Below are positions 22,399-32,783 of a stretch of 64,000 nucleotides of DNA, in pieces. The position numbers were made by a program, and so were the translations under genes. Positions within the stretch are counted from its first letter, which is position 1; the number at the start of each line of letters is the position of its first letter. The notes under the pieces are model-generated. The model was not told the origin of the DNA. It made no database searches and saw only the letters and a program-made list of their open reading frames with translations. This DNA is from Siphonodentalium dalli (lineage: Eukaryota; Mollusca; Scaphopoda; Gadilida; Siphonodentaliidae): positions 52,243,899-52,307,898 of the forward strand of contig CP136067.1 in the NCBI GenBank assembly GCA_032622095.1, given 5' to 3'.

Positions 22399-23220
22399 CC
22401 AGGTATTCAGGTATTCAGGTATCCAGGTATTCAGGTATCCAGGTATTCATGTATCCAGGTATTCAGGTATACAGGTATCCATGTATTCAGGTATTCAGGT
22501 ATCCAGGTATTCAGGTATCCAGGTATTCAGGTATTCGGGTATCCAGGTATTCAGGTATCCAGGTATCCAGGTATCCAGGTATTCAGGTATCCAGGTATTC
22601 AGGTATTCAGGTATCCAGGTATTCAGTTATTCAGGTATTCAGGTATGCAGGTATGCAGGTATTCAGGTATTCAGGTATTATTCAGGTATTCAGGTATTCA
22701 GGTATCCATGTATTCAGGTATTCAGGTATTCAGGTATCCAGGTATTCAGGTATCCAGGTATTCAGGTATCCAGGTATCCAGGTATCCAGGTATTCAGGTA
22801 TTCAGGTATCCAGGTATTCAGGTATCCAGGTGTTCAGGTATCCAGGTATTCAGGTATTCAGGTATTCAGGTATCCAGGTATTCAGGTATTCAGGTATTCA
22901 GGTATACAGGTATCCAGGTATTCAGGTATCCATGTATTCAGGTATTCAGGTATCCAGGTATTCAGGTATCCAGGTATTCAGGTATTCAGGTATTCAGGTA
23001 TTCAGGTATTCAGGTATCCAGGTATTCAGGTATTCAGGTATCCAGGTATTCAGGTATTCAGGTATCCAGGTATCCAGGTATTCAGGTATTCAGGTATCCA
23101 GGTATTCAGGTATTCGGGTATTCAGGTATTCAGGTATCCAGGTATCCAGGTATTCAGGTATTCGGGTATTCAGGTATCCAGGTATTCAGGTATCCAGGTA
23201 TTCAGGTATCCAGGTATTCT
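22399..23220 (+). repeat. 8-bp minisatellite (CAGGTATT/CAGGTATC), about 102 units
   Basis: About 820 bases of an 8-base unit, CAGGTATT or CAGGTATC, with rare CATGTATY, CGGGTATY and CAGGTATA/G variants and one short irregularity at about 22677-22684. Because 8 and 3 are coprime, three units make 24 bases, and all three forward frames read the same repeating octapeptide G-I-Q-V-[FS]-R-Y-[PS]. The three long overlapping frames here (281, 257 and 286 codons) are by-products and should not be annotated as proteins. T/C alternation at unit position 8 is not strictly periodic. Confidence 0.97.
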
Positions 23221-23734
23221 GAATCATTTCAGTGAATTATTGGCTTTGTTTAGCGGTCAGAGCTATTGTTTATTGACACGATGCGTGTCCCGCAATAAGC
23301 TAAGTTTTCAGGATGGATTATCTCTTCCTAAATACGTTTAATATAGTTTCTGGGGTATAAAATAATAAATATGAGTCGAAGACACCTGTTCGGAAACGCC
23401 TCTGTCAATTAATACTGCTTTTTATATCGATACTTTCTTATACAATGCGATAAATAATTGGGACAGTTTTCGTAACTATTTTTAGAATAGACTGTCATGA
23501 AATTTCAGGGGATCTCAGATAGAGCTAGATTTATCCCTTTGATAAGCTCCGGACATTTTCCGCGAACCGTAAAATGTCTCAAATCGATTGAATGTATTAT
23601 ACCAGAACTTTTGAAATAAAATCAATGTTAATTGATTGAAGCGTTTACACGGGTCTTCGATTCATATTTATTAGTTTATACCAGGGGACTACATAAAACT
23701 TGTGTTGGAAGGGATAGACCATCTTTAACAGTTG

Positions 23735-24060
23735 TAAATGTGTGGCTTGAAGAACAGCAGTTTGAAATTCGGAAAGTGTGTTGGATAGTTTCTTAGTTTC
23801 AATAAATGTGATATTAATTCGCCCTCGGTTAGAAAATGTCAAATTATAGGGGGTGATTGTTAGAAAATGTCAAATTATAGGGGGTGATTGTTAGAAAATG
23901 TCAAATTATAGGGGGTGATTTGGTTGGAATTTTTGATCAGTTGGAAAGCTTCAGATACAGTTAAAAACTTTTAATTTTGTATCGAGGTTAGTTAAAATTA
24001 GTCAAGTTGAGGAAATGGACTGCTTCACGTGGCAGTCGAAATGTATACCCGACGCTCATC
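23735..24060 (+). repeat. Segmental duplication, copy A, with 31-bp triplication
   Basis: About 23831-23930 holds three tandem copies of a 31-base unit containing TTAGAAAATGTCAAATTATA. The flank to 24060 (CAGTTGGAAAGCTTCAG, AAAATTAGTCAAGTTG, TTCACGTGGCAGTCGAAA) matches 24340-24525 at lower identity, so this is a diverged duplicate. Confidence 0.75.
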
Positions 24061-24162
24061 CAAAGAACGCTCTCTGATAACGTCCTGCCATGTATATCAC
24101 CCCTGTCTCATCCAAAGAACGCTCTCTGATAACGTCCTCCCATGTATATCACCCCTGTCTCA
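24055..24162 (+). repeat. 52-bp tandem duplication
   Basis: Two adjacent copies of a ~52-base unit containing CTCATCCAAAGAACGCTCTC and CATGTATATCACCCCTGTC. They differ at about one position. Contains GAACGCTCTC, a variant of the recurring word. Confidence 0.85.
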
Positions 24163-24339
24163 TACTTAAGATGGACCATGTTTGACAGCAAACGATAACA
24201 AAGCGTAAAGAATGTTTTCAAAACCCCCGTGAATATACCCTGTTAATTGGAAATAAAACAACGAACGCTCTTTGTCGTAAATTCGTGACTGGGAGTTCTA
24301 ACAGCAGTTCGAAATTTCCGAAGGAAACGATGGCTATAC

Positions 24340-24525
24340 TGATTCATCTTCGGTCAGCAAACGTTCAATTGTAGGGGGTGTTTTTGTTGTTGTTCATTAT
24401 CAGTTGGAAGGTTTCAGGTACCAGATGAAACAATTTAATTTAATATTGATGGGAGTGCAAACGAAAATTAGTCAAGTTGTGAAAACGGATTGTGGCACGT
24501 GTGTGGTCGAAATAGTATACCCCTA
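24340..24525 (+). repeat. Segmental duplication, copy B
   Basis: Matches copy A at 23870-24060 through AGGGGGTG, ATCAGTTGGAAGGTTTCAG, AAAATTAGTCAAGTTGTG and CACGTG..GTCGAAAT..TATACCC. It lacks the 31-bp triplication. Confidence 0.65.
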
Positions 24526-24631
24526 CGCAACTAATGTCCGGGTAACGTTCCTGATATAGGTCACACACTTTCTCAGATTAAAGGTGTTCTGTCCGGTTTG
24601 AAACGATCAAAACAAACATACACGACGCTCT

Positions 24632-24988
24632 TTAACCCTTTACCCAACAGAAGGGCCCTGTGCCAATGCATTCTCTTATATATGCGAGTCGACCATAGGT
24701 CGCCTCGCATATATAAGAGAATGCATTGGCTTAACACATTAAAATTATAAAATTGTTAAAGAATGTAAGAGTGCATTCTCTTATATATGCGAGGCGACCT
24801 ATGGTCGACTCGCATATATAAGAGAATGCATTGGCACAGGGCATAACTGTAACTATCACAATGTGGTCAAGGAGCCGGTTCCAATGATATCCATATTTGT
24901 ATGGTTCTATTGAGACAGACCGAAGATATTTTAGGCTGTTGAAGCTTTATTTGGCCGGTTTTGGCCGGTTTGTTGGGTAAAGGGTTAA
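24632..24988. mobile_element. TTAA element P1 with paired hairpins (piggyBac-like MITE)
   Basis: 357 bases including TTAA at both ends. Terminal inverted repeats are TTAACCCTTTACCCAACA and its mirror. CCC ends next to TTAA suggest the piggyBac superfamily. Inside are two hairpins: A (24662-24730) with arms GCCAATGCATTCTCTTATAT and centre GCGAGTCGACCATAGGTC; B (24772-24833), the reverse complement of A. A 41-base AT-rich spacer separates them. The right third has GGCCGGTTTTGGCCGG. No protein. Confidence 0.88.
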
Positions 24989-25164
24989 TATACACCGTAC
25001 ACATGAACAATGAAACAACAAACGCTCTGTGTCATGGATGATCCAGCCGACCAAAATTTAAAACATGGTAATAACCCAGTTCTCGACAACTTACTAAGAA
25101 AAATTCTCGCGAAATGACATGTTGGTTCGCGATCGATCTCATTAATTATAGGATAAATGTGCAA

Positions 25165-25563
25165 TTAACCCTTTACCCAACAGATGGCCCTGTGCCAATG
25201 CATTCTCTTATATATGCGAGTCGACCATAGGTTGCCTCGCATATATAAGAGAATGCATTGGCTTAACACATTAAAAATTATAAAATTGTTAAAGAATGTA
25301 AGAAAAAATGGTAAAAAGTGTTAAAAAACGAGTTTTTTTAGGCCAATGCATTCTCTTATATATGCGAGGCGACCTATGGTCGACTCGCATATATAAGAGA
25401 ATGCATTGGCACAGGGCATAACTGTAACTATCACAATGTGGTCAAGGAGCCGATTCCAATGATATCCATATTTGTATGGTTCTATTGAGACAGACCGAAG
25501 ATATTTTAGGCTGTTGAAGCTTTATTTGGCCGGTTTTGGCCGGTTTGTTGGGTAAAGGGTTAA
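25165..25563. mobile_element. TTAA element P2 with paired hairpins
   Basis: 399 bases, TTAA at 25165-25168 and 25560-25563. Nearly identical to P1, but its spacer between hairpin A (25194-25262) and hairpin B (25342-25410) is about 80 bases against about 41, so P1 lost about 40 bases there. P1 and P2 lie 176 bases apart in the same orientation. Confidence 0.88.
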
Positions 25564-25564
25564 C

Positions 25565-26320
25565 AGAAACTGTTCCACTTACCTCATGTTCTTGTGTAGG
25601 TCTGTCCAATATTATTACATTTCATCTATTCGACGTGAGCTGTCGGACAGAAATTTACTTTGACGACAGTGAACAGTTCTTAAGGAGTGTTGAGAAGGCA
25701 GTGAGCAATTGTTTGAGATGATTGGTAAGATAATTACCTATACTGTTCTCATGTAAAGTAAAGTAAGTAATGCTTTATTCTCAGCCATTATAATACATGG
25801 TACATCGAATTCATTAGTTGAAAAGACCTTCACGCGTGCATAACACGCTCTCCTGTACTCCAAACCCATGAATATCTCGAGACCAGTGTGTAATTATTAC
25901 TTACTATATATATGTACTCATAATATCCAGTGTTCAGATGGCACCTAGTAATTTATCGCTTTTCTCGCGTCCCTCTGTTCAAAATTAGTTCAATACATAT
26001 ATGAATTAACTTCAATATACACCATATATGTCTCCAATACAAAAACAATTATTGAAATCATAGATTTGATAGCTCCAAAAGAATAAAGTGTCTTTTTTAT
26101 TCGGCATGACACAAGAAAGAGCGTTTCGTGTTATGTCCAGATCAGTGGTATAATTAAAGAGCGTCGGTGTCACTTGCGCTCGGAATGTTGAACACATGCG
26201 ATCAATTTATATTATTTTATATAAGTATCGGAACAGTCTATACTTTAGCATTTAGTGTAATTGGCGAGTTTTAGCTAGGTTCAGATAAACGTATATTTGG
26301 GAAACCATAAAATCACGTCG
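25565..26320. other. Unassigned intergenic DNA
   Basis: Two AAAGAGCGT words occur 50 bases apart (about 26106 and 26156). No gene is recognised. Confidence 0.45.
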
Positions 26321-26334
26321 TGAAAAACACAAAC

Positions 26335-26595
26335 TAAAAGTGTTTCATACAATGGTGTACGGCCAGGCACCGACTTATATTAGAACACTAGTACCCACGA
26401 CTCACGACAAAATTATCCAAGCGTAAATTAGACAATGCAATCTCTTCATAATACATATAGCTTTGACTATGGATATCATTTTTTCGATCAACAACGGCCC
26501 TATTGAATAATCTTGACACAAACATTATTAACATGGATTCCCTATCAAAATCGAAGAGTTCCCACAAACTGAATATGAAAAAAGATCCATAAAGG
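26335..26595 (+). pseudogene. Very degenerate C-terminal piece of a second LINE
   Basis: Frames here read MVYGQAPTYIRTLVPTTHD, then RKLDNAISS, SFFRSTTALLNNLDTNIINM and DSLSKSKSSHKL, with stops and shifts between. The pattern (SFF-STT-LWNNL--NI--L-SL--FK) is typical of the far C-terminus of Jockey/CR1-type LINE proteins. It ends at the sequence that leads into the next LINE piece. Confidence 0.5.
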
Positions 26596-26667
26596 TTTTA
26601 CTACGCGTACACATGTGGAGCCTAAATACTGCACGTCAGGCTAAGAGTACACTGTATTTTTTATTTC

Positions 26668-27495
26668 TAAAACACTGAAAGAACTTAACATAGAAAGAGC
26701 ATGGACAAATCAGTCAGGTTTAACAAAGGCTGAAATTAGAAATATAAAATCAGAGCTTATTGAGCGACACACAACAGAACTATTTACTGAAATGCAGAAT
26801 GCAAACTCATCTAGAGCACGTTTTTATATGAGTATTAAAACGAGGCCGGGCATGGGTCGCTATCTAAGTTTCTTACCGGCTCACTTAGCAAACATTTTGC
26901 TAAAATTTAGAACCGCAAATATAAAACTGCCTGTCGAATATACAAGATGGAAATCTAAATCTGTGGATAATGGTGACAAAACCTGTGATATTTGCGGTGA
27001 TGGCACGGGTGATGAATACCATTTTATTATTATTTGCAAAGAACTACAGATAATTCGAGCAGACTATATCCCGAAATATTACTGGGAGAATCCCACGAAA
27101 GAAAAATTCGAAAGACTATTATCTTTGGAAAATCAACTATTACTGAAAAAAGTTAGTATTTTTATCAATTGGCATCAAGAAAATTAAAATATGACTGAGC
27201 CGATTATTCCAAATTGAAAAACGTGTGATTAAGTGCATTATTTATATCCGTGAGTAATTATTTCAGGCAAAATATTATGATAATGATATTATAAAGGATT
27301 AAATTATAATATAATATATATAAGATATTATAATACATATTACGATATATCTATACATTTATCATATTATATATTAATATATGTATGATTGTGTAACAAT
27401 TGTTTTTTTGTGACCTATTGTAAATATTGTAAATATTGTATATATGTTATAGCATGTTTCGCCTTAATTGACGACTTTGCAATAAACAATCAATC
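26668..27495 (+). pseudogene. LINE C-terminal piece (family B) with 3' UTR
   Basis: An open stretch without an initiator runs from about 26668 to TAA at 27187: ELNIERAWTNQSGL, MSIKTRPGMGRYLSFLP, then the CCHC knuckle TCDICGDGTGDEYHFIIIC and an end in ..WHQEN. It corresponds to the knuckle at 4310-4475, so both belong to one LINE family. The following 300 bases are AT-rich and include TAGCATGTTTCGCCTTAATTG and AATAAAC, a plausible 3' end at about 27490. 5'-truncated, as most LINE copies are. Confidence 0.8.
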
Positions 27496-27499
27496 CACC

Positions 27500-29980
27500 A
27501 AGGGGTATCTGTGGTGAAATCGAGGACACAAAACAATATTTACTGGAATGTGTTCAATACCGCTACCAACGTCTCTCACTCTTATTCTCGATTTCTAGTT
27601 TGTGTAAGGTTACATCCGAGAAACTCTGAAATCTCAAAGTAAGACAAAATTTAAATGTTCACAGAAGTCCAAAAAAAATATTATTCGAACCAAATGTTTG
27701 AATTGATATCACCAAGCAATTCTCCACTGAGCCGCACACTCATGGACATCGGACGAATAAATGAATGTCACAATGAGAAACGACAATGGGCTACATATAC
27801 AGCTGCGAAATCACAGCAAGCGCGATTCCTTGTAATGTGACGTCGGATCAGAGGCAAGGTAAGATTCCAAACCAGTGTATAATCTCAAACAACATCAGAT
27901 TATCCACACTCGATCAATATACCCCCTCCCACAGCCAACACGATATTTCATACCATTCTCACTTCTCATTTACCTTTCATCATATCTGACAACCACCCTA
28001 ATCCAACAAACCGCTCCCATATAATCCAAAATAATTACATACGAAATTACTTAATCTTCATCGGACAAACACCATACTCTCCCAACTTGCTCCCACACAA
28101 CCTAAATCATTCCATGTGAAACTACTTTATTTGGAGACAGATATAAAACCGGCCCACCCTGTCAGTATATGCTCCATTAAATGTGAAGACATAAAGCCTG
28201 AAATCACTCTAACAGGATGGACCTTGTCACAAGTCAACCGGAAACAACTACCAAAAGCTTAGAGCTTGTTGTCGAATCCCTTCCATATCATCAATGTTAA
28301 TACGTGTACTTATGAGCGTTACTATGGTATTGCTATGGCGGTGAACTTGGCAGGAAAAGTCGCCTTCTCACACTGCATGCATATACATGTCAGTCGCTCA
28401 TTAGGTAGTTTCACCCTATCACCCCATTTCTGTGTATCAAATTGGCAACTTCGTGGTATTATCGCTTTATTTTTAACTTTGAAGAACCATCCATGAGCAT
28501 ATGTAAATCGAAAAAGGGAGACACAAACAGCCCCCAAACCACCTGTGAGAGAAAGATTGTGTTCTGCGTGTAATTCAACACAAATTGAGTCAAATTATCA
28601 TTTCATATTAGAATATATTAGGACATAATTTCAACGTTCCCTCATTTCTTAGAAATGACAAATTTATGAGAAGATCAGATTTATTACGCAGAATGAACAA
28701 ATTTCAACCGTTAACGTCATATGCGACATGATCCGGTCTTTATTGCACCATTCGAGACAATTTACATTTATCTAACACTTTTATATTGTTCACGAAAATA
28801 GGCGAATATGTTTAACCTCGAAATGAAGTTAAAACCCCAAAATGGTTGTATAGCAAGTAATAATCGATTGAAATTTCTTTTCAATACGTCCACGGGTTCA
28901 TACATACATAAAATTGTAGCACTCAAATGCATCGCAAACAATTTCCGCAGGCATCCGTACGGACAACTCCAATGCAAATAATTTAACACACAAACGGGTC
29001 ACTGTAGGAAATGTCAACCAAATCAAATAACTCTGTGATGTGAATGCGCACTATTGACAAAAGCACATTCTTGATGAAAGATACATCTGAATTGGGATAT
29101 CGAGCAGTCCTTGCGATTACGTGTATTAGCTTGACATGTTGACACCACTTCAAGTTCAAATATTAAAGCTATGCCTATTATAATACAAGTGTAAAGGGAG
29201 CGCCCAAACGATTACAACAAGGAGGTCCACTCTTATAATAAGATTTAACTTGGAATATACTTCAACTTCCGTCTTTGTTTATGTGAGTCAACATGGCTTG
29301 TGCGATTGGTAACTTTATAGTTGGGACCACGTTGTCAGTGGCCAAACTGGTCAATTCTTTTCGGAAATGGCCAAATAAAATTGTTTCAAGGCTATAGTCA
29401 GCAATCACCTATCTGATTATCAACAAATATTCATGAACATCTTGATTTATTACGCCCTCTATATGGTTAATACTGCCAGACATATCTGGAACTGTCATAG
29501 GAGGTATGTAATACATATGATTAAATACGTACTCGTTAATTTGCGTACCGGTTACACTTTTTACAGGATGTATGTATTCGCGGATGTCTCATTGTTGCAG
29601 CATGTAACTTTTATGACCACGGTAATTGCTTTCGATATTTAGGTATGAACAATGGCTGGGCCACTCTTGAAGATTGTATTGCGGGAACAGTTTGTCTCAG
29701 TTGGAATGTAGACTAAAGGTCGCATTGCGAAGTATCGCTGGTGTATATAATCCGATTAGTATAATTTTGTCCGCATTTAGAGGCCTTTCTGGTATGGTGA
29801 ATGAGAAATTCTGAGGTGGTGCATTCATGAAACCTTGAAGGAATTATGAATAATTAATCTCCAATAATCGGAAGCCATGGATTCTCTCAACCATTTAGTT
29901 GTTTTAATATGTGTGAATAAAACATTTACGTACTTGGATCATGTAACGAAACAAAAGATAAAACAAGAACTGTTTTCCTG
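27500..29980. other. Unassigned intergenic DNA
   Basis: No domain-bearing frame. 28005-28140 contains a loose duplication (GCTCCCATATAATCC.. and GCTCCCACACAACC..). Nothing else is supported over about 2.5 kb. Confidence 0.45.
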
Positions 29981-29984
29981 TTAT

Positions 29985-30335
29985 CACAAGAGCTGTTCAG
30001 CCTGTTTTCCCAAAAATCCGCTCATTATCTGCTCATAATATAACTTGTTTTAGGTAGATAATCTACTTAGGATCGCCTCAGTTTGCTGAAAATGAGAGCG
30101 CATTAGTAACACTCATAATGAGGCGATTCCAAGCAGTATATGTGCGGACGATGACACCAATAACCCAACTCACGACTTTTCAGGTTCACGCTCTTTAACA
30201 ATTGTTTTCACTTTGGCTTCGCCATACAACGAAATAACGGGTTTGAGTCCATTATCTGCTGATTTCAGAATCCAATAATCACATTATGTAACTATTTCAC
30301 ATTATAGGTCGATTATGTGCGTATTTTCTCGACGA
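29985..30335 (+). repeat. Interspersed repeat family R, copy R1
   Basis: About 350 bases matching 47165-47530 in reverse orientation: GCCTGTTTTCCC, GGTAGATAATCTACTTAGGATCG, CATAATGAGGCGATTC, AACTCACGACTTTTCAGG, ACGCTCTTTAAC, AACGGGTTTGAGTCCATTATC and AGGTCGATTATGTGCGTATTT. A third partial piece lies at 49050-49100. Contains an internal inverted pair around GATTCTAAGCAGAT. Class unknown. Confidence 0.75.
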
Positions 30336-30339
30336 TATG

Positions 30340-30420
30340 TTGGAATGTTTCATATTCAATGATGGGAAATGTTCAGAGCTTGTTTGTTGAACCTATTATC
30401 TGAACATTTCCTAATATATA
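30340..30420. repeat. Hairpin GAAATGTTCAG..CTGAACATTTC
   Basis: GGAAATGTTCAGAGCTTG and TTATCTGAACATTTCC pair. Related to 21236-21312 through TTGTTGAACYTATTATCTG. Confidence 0.65.
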
Positions 30421-30454
30421 GCTACTCACCAATGAGTGTTTAGTATAGAGGGTT

Positions 30455-31430
30455 AATCAAGTAGTCGGATTCCTTATGTCGAAAAAAATGGTCGCGCGTT
30501 TTCGGAATGTTAAAAGCGATGTGAGAACGGTTTCTATACCACCAGTGTGTCTATTTTCAGAATCTACCTGTTTCCAGCTTGATATTTTAGTGGAAACAGG
30601 TTTTTGTGAGACTTTTGTTTGTGTACCCCTCTATTTTTTTCCCGTCCACCTGGTAATAAAAAACATGCTATTACGCATAGCAAGTTCAGTAAGTGGCTTT
30701 CTTTGTTTATGGAAATCTCAAAACATTGAGAGATCTTGTCACAAATTACTTAATTACATATCTTAATGTGGAATTATATAATAAAATCATCAGATGAATT
30801 GTATTTATGACTGCATTTTCAATTTTCTTTCCCAAATATTAAGGTATTGTATATTCTTAAAATCAGCTACATCACATATAGACGAACATGAACAATCTAC
30901 AAGGATATCTTGATCATATGCCACAAACAAAACTTCGATTTTTGGTAAGGATATCGCAGAATAGCTAACCCTACCCCCACCCTAGCTGATTTCACAAGTC
31001 AGATTCCTTTGGTCGAAAACAACGGTCGCGCAATTTCGGATTGTCTAAAACGACATGCGAACAGGTTATTTATCATTAGCGTGTCTACTTTCAGAGTTTA
31101 CCTGTGTCCAGTTGAAATTTTATTGCCAAAAAAGTGTTTTTGGACAGTTTTAAGAATTTAAAGAGCGTTTCCTTATTATACAAATATTAATCCTCATAAC
31201 TAACCTTCTGGTGGACTGTGCGAGTTGAAATTAACAAAAGTATCAAATATGGCGGTCTACTTTCAGAGTCTATTTGTTTCCAGTCTGACATTTTAGTGGA
31301 AACAAATTGTTTGGACGTGTTAAAAAATTTAAAGAGCGTTTCCTGATTATACAAGTATTAACTAACACGATTAGCCTTTTCACGAATTATGCGAGTTGAA
31401 ATTATGCACATATGTCAAGTATGACTCTGA
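30455..31430 (+). repeat. Three diverged copies of a ~180-250-bp repeat
   Basis: Copy one (about 30455-30615), copy two (about 31000-31250) and a shorter copy three (about 31255-31430) share TCGGATTCCTT, AATGGTCGCGCG/AACGGTCGCGC, TCTACTTTCAGAGTYTA, CTGTTTCCAG, TTTTAGTGGAAACA and, in the last two, TTTAAAGAGCGTTTCC. An inverted relative lies at 35090-35217. The frame 30476-30766 runs through this and is not credible as a gene. Confidence 0.65.
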
Positions 31431-31911
31431 CATATATTTTTGAGAATGTTGTCGTCAGATAAGTCTCCGCGGGTACAGTACTACAGTTGCGAACAAAACT
31501 AATGTTGGACCCTATATAGAGAGTTTGACAATTTACTCAAATGTTCACAGTGGTGGAACTTAATGGCTATCATATATGCATGGCTCTTACATGCAATATA
31601 TCGTAACTACATGTGATTTTACCAAATTAACTTGCAATATAGTCAGGCCACCAGATACAGTAGTTGATATAAATATGGTTCACATTAATCACATATATCA
31701 CAATCACGTGCTTCAGTGATGATGTCAACTATTCTACAAATGTAATGTTTATCAAGACTAAAGTTTTAGGATGTCGTTGTAAAATTGATTGATGTTGTTA
31801 TTTCATCAATTGACAAAATTAATGTTTATTGCCAGGACGAAGTACCGCATAATACGGACTTGTGTGCTAACAATTCTGCGAGTCATATTTATGTAAGTGT
31901 CAGTCAAAACT

Positions 31912-32783
31912 TTTAGGACATGGGAATATATTTTTTATTTCGTGCCCAAGAAATACTAATTCGTGGCCACGAAATAACTAATTTGTTATATACGATCGTC
32001 AGTCCCATTATTGTAATGGAAGCGGATAGAGATGATCTGATTGTAGTTGTCCACCATCTTGGCATGAGCCACGGCGATTTGAGATAAATGGTGTTGTAAT
32101 CACCCCTTTCACCAATCCGATCCAAAGATGCCGCCGTCCTGGGGGTGGGGCACACAGGGCACCACGACATTCAGTATATCTTGGGGTCACCCTACAGCGC
32201 CAATTATACCACACCAAACGGTTAAGGGGGGAATTGTATGGGTGCCATATTTGAACCCATCTGGGCGGCCATTTTGGATCGGGGATGGTGAAAGCGGGTG
32301 AATAGTTAGTTAGTCTCAGTGGTCACCCTACAACACACTGTGTTCGACCTAAAATGGGGGTGGGGCAATTGGATGGTACCATATATGGACCCCTCTGATC
32401 TCTCATTTTCTGTTCCCCCCGTTCTCTCTGGGCTATAGTTTATACCGGACGTTCATGTCCCTATAGAGCCCGGGCCCCACGCCATAAGGGGTTTATAGTA
32501 GCTTCTCTGCGATCGTACGCATTGTTTCTAAAACATCAAGTGTAACCATACCGTAAATGTATCTGGATATATACAAAGGTCAATCAGTTATTTCGTGGCC
32601 ACGAATTAGTATTTCGTGACCACGAATTAGTTATTTCTTGGCAAGAATTAGTATTTCGTGGCCACCAACTTAGTTATTTCGTGGCCACGAATTAGTATTT
32701 CGTTGCCACGAATTAGTAATTTCGTGGCAACGAATTAGTATTTCGTGGCCACGAAATAAATAAACAATTTCCCATGTCCTAAA
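31912..32783. mobile_element. TIR element with GTGGCCACGAAAT palindrome arrays
   Basis: 872 bases bounded by TTTAGGACATGGGAA and its mirror TTCCCATGTCCTAAA. The left end has about two palindromes of the form ATTCGTGGCCACGAAAT (31945-31975). The right end has about eight in tandem (32588-32760), spaced about 20 bases, with variants CGTGACCACG, CGTTGCCACG, CTTGGCAAG and CGTGGCAACG. The interior (about 32000-32560) is unrelated and GC-richer, with two GGTCACCCTACA words. No transposase frame; class unknown. Confidence 0.75.

Noticed and set aside
22390-23341. Three overlapping 257-286-codon open frames
   Set aside because: They are the three phases of an 8-bp tandem array and read the same octapeptide; not proteins.
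30476-30766. 96-codon plus-strand frame
   Set aside because: It lies across a diverged interspersed repeat (30455-30615) and has no domain.
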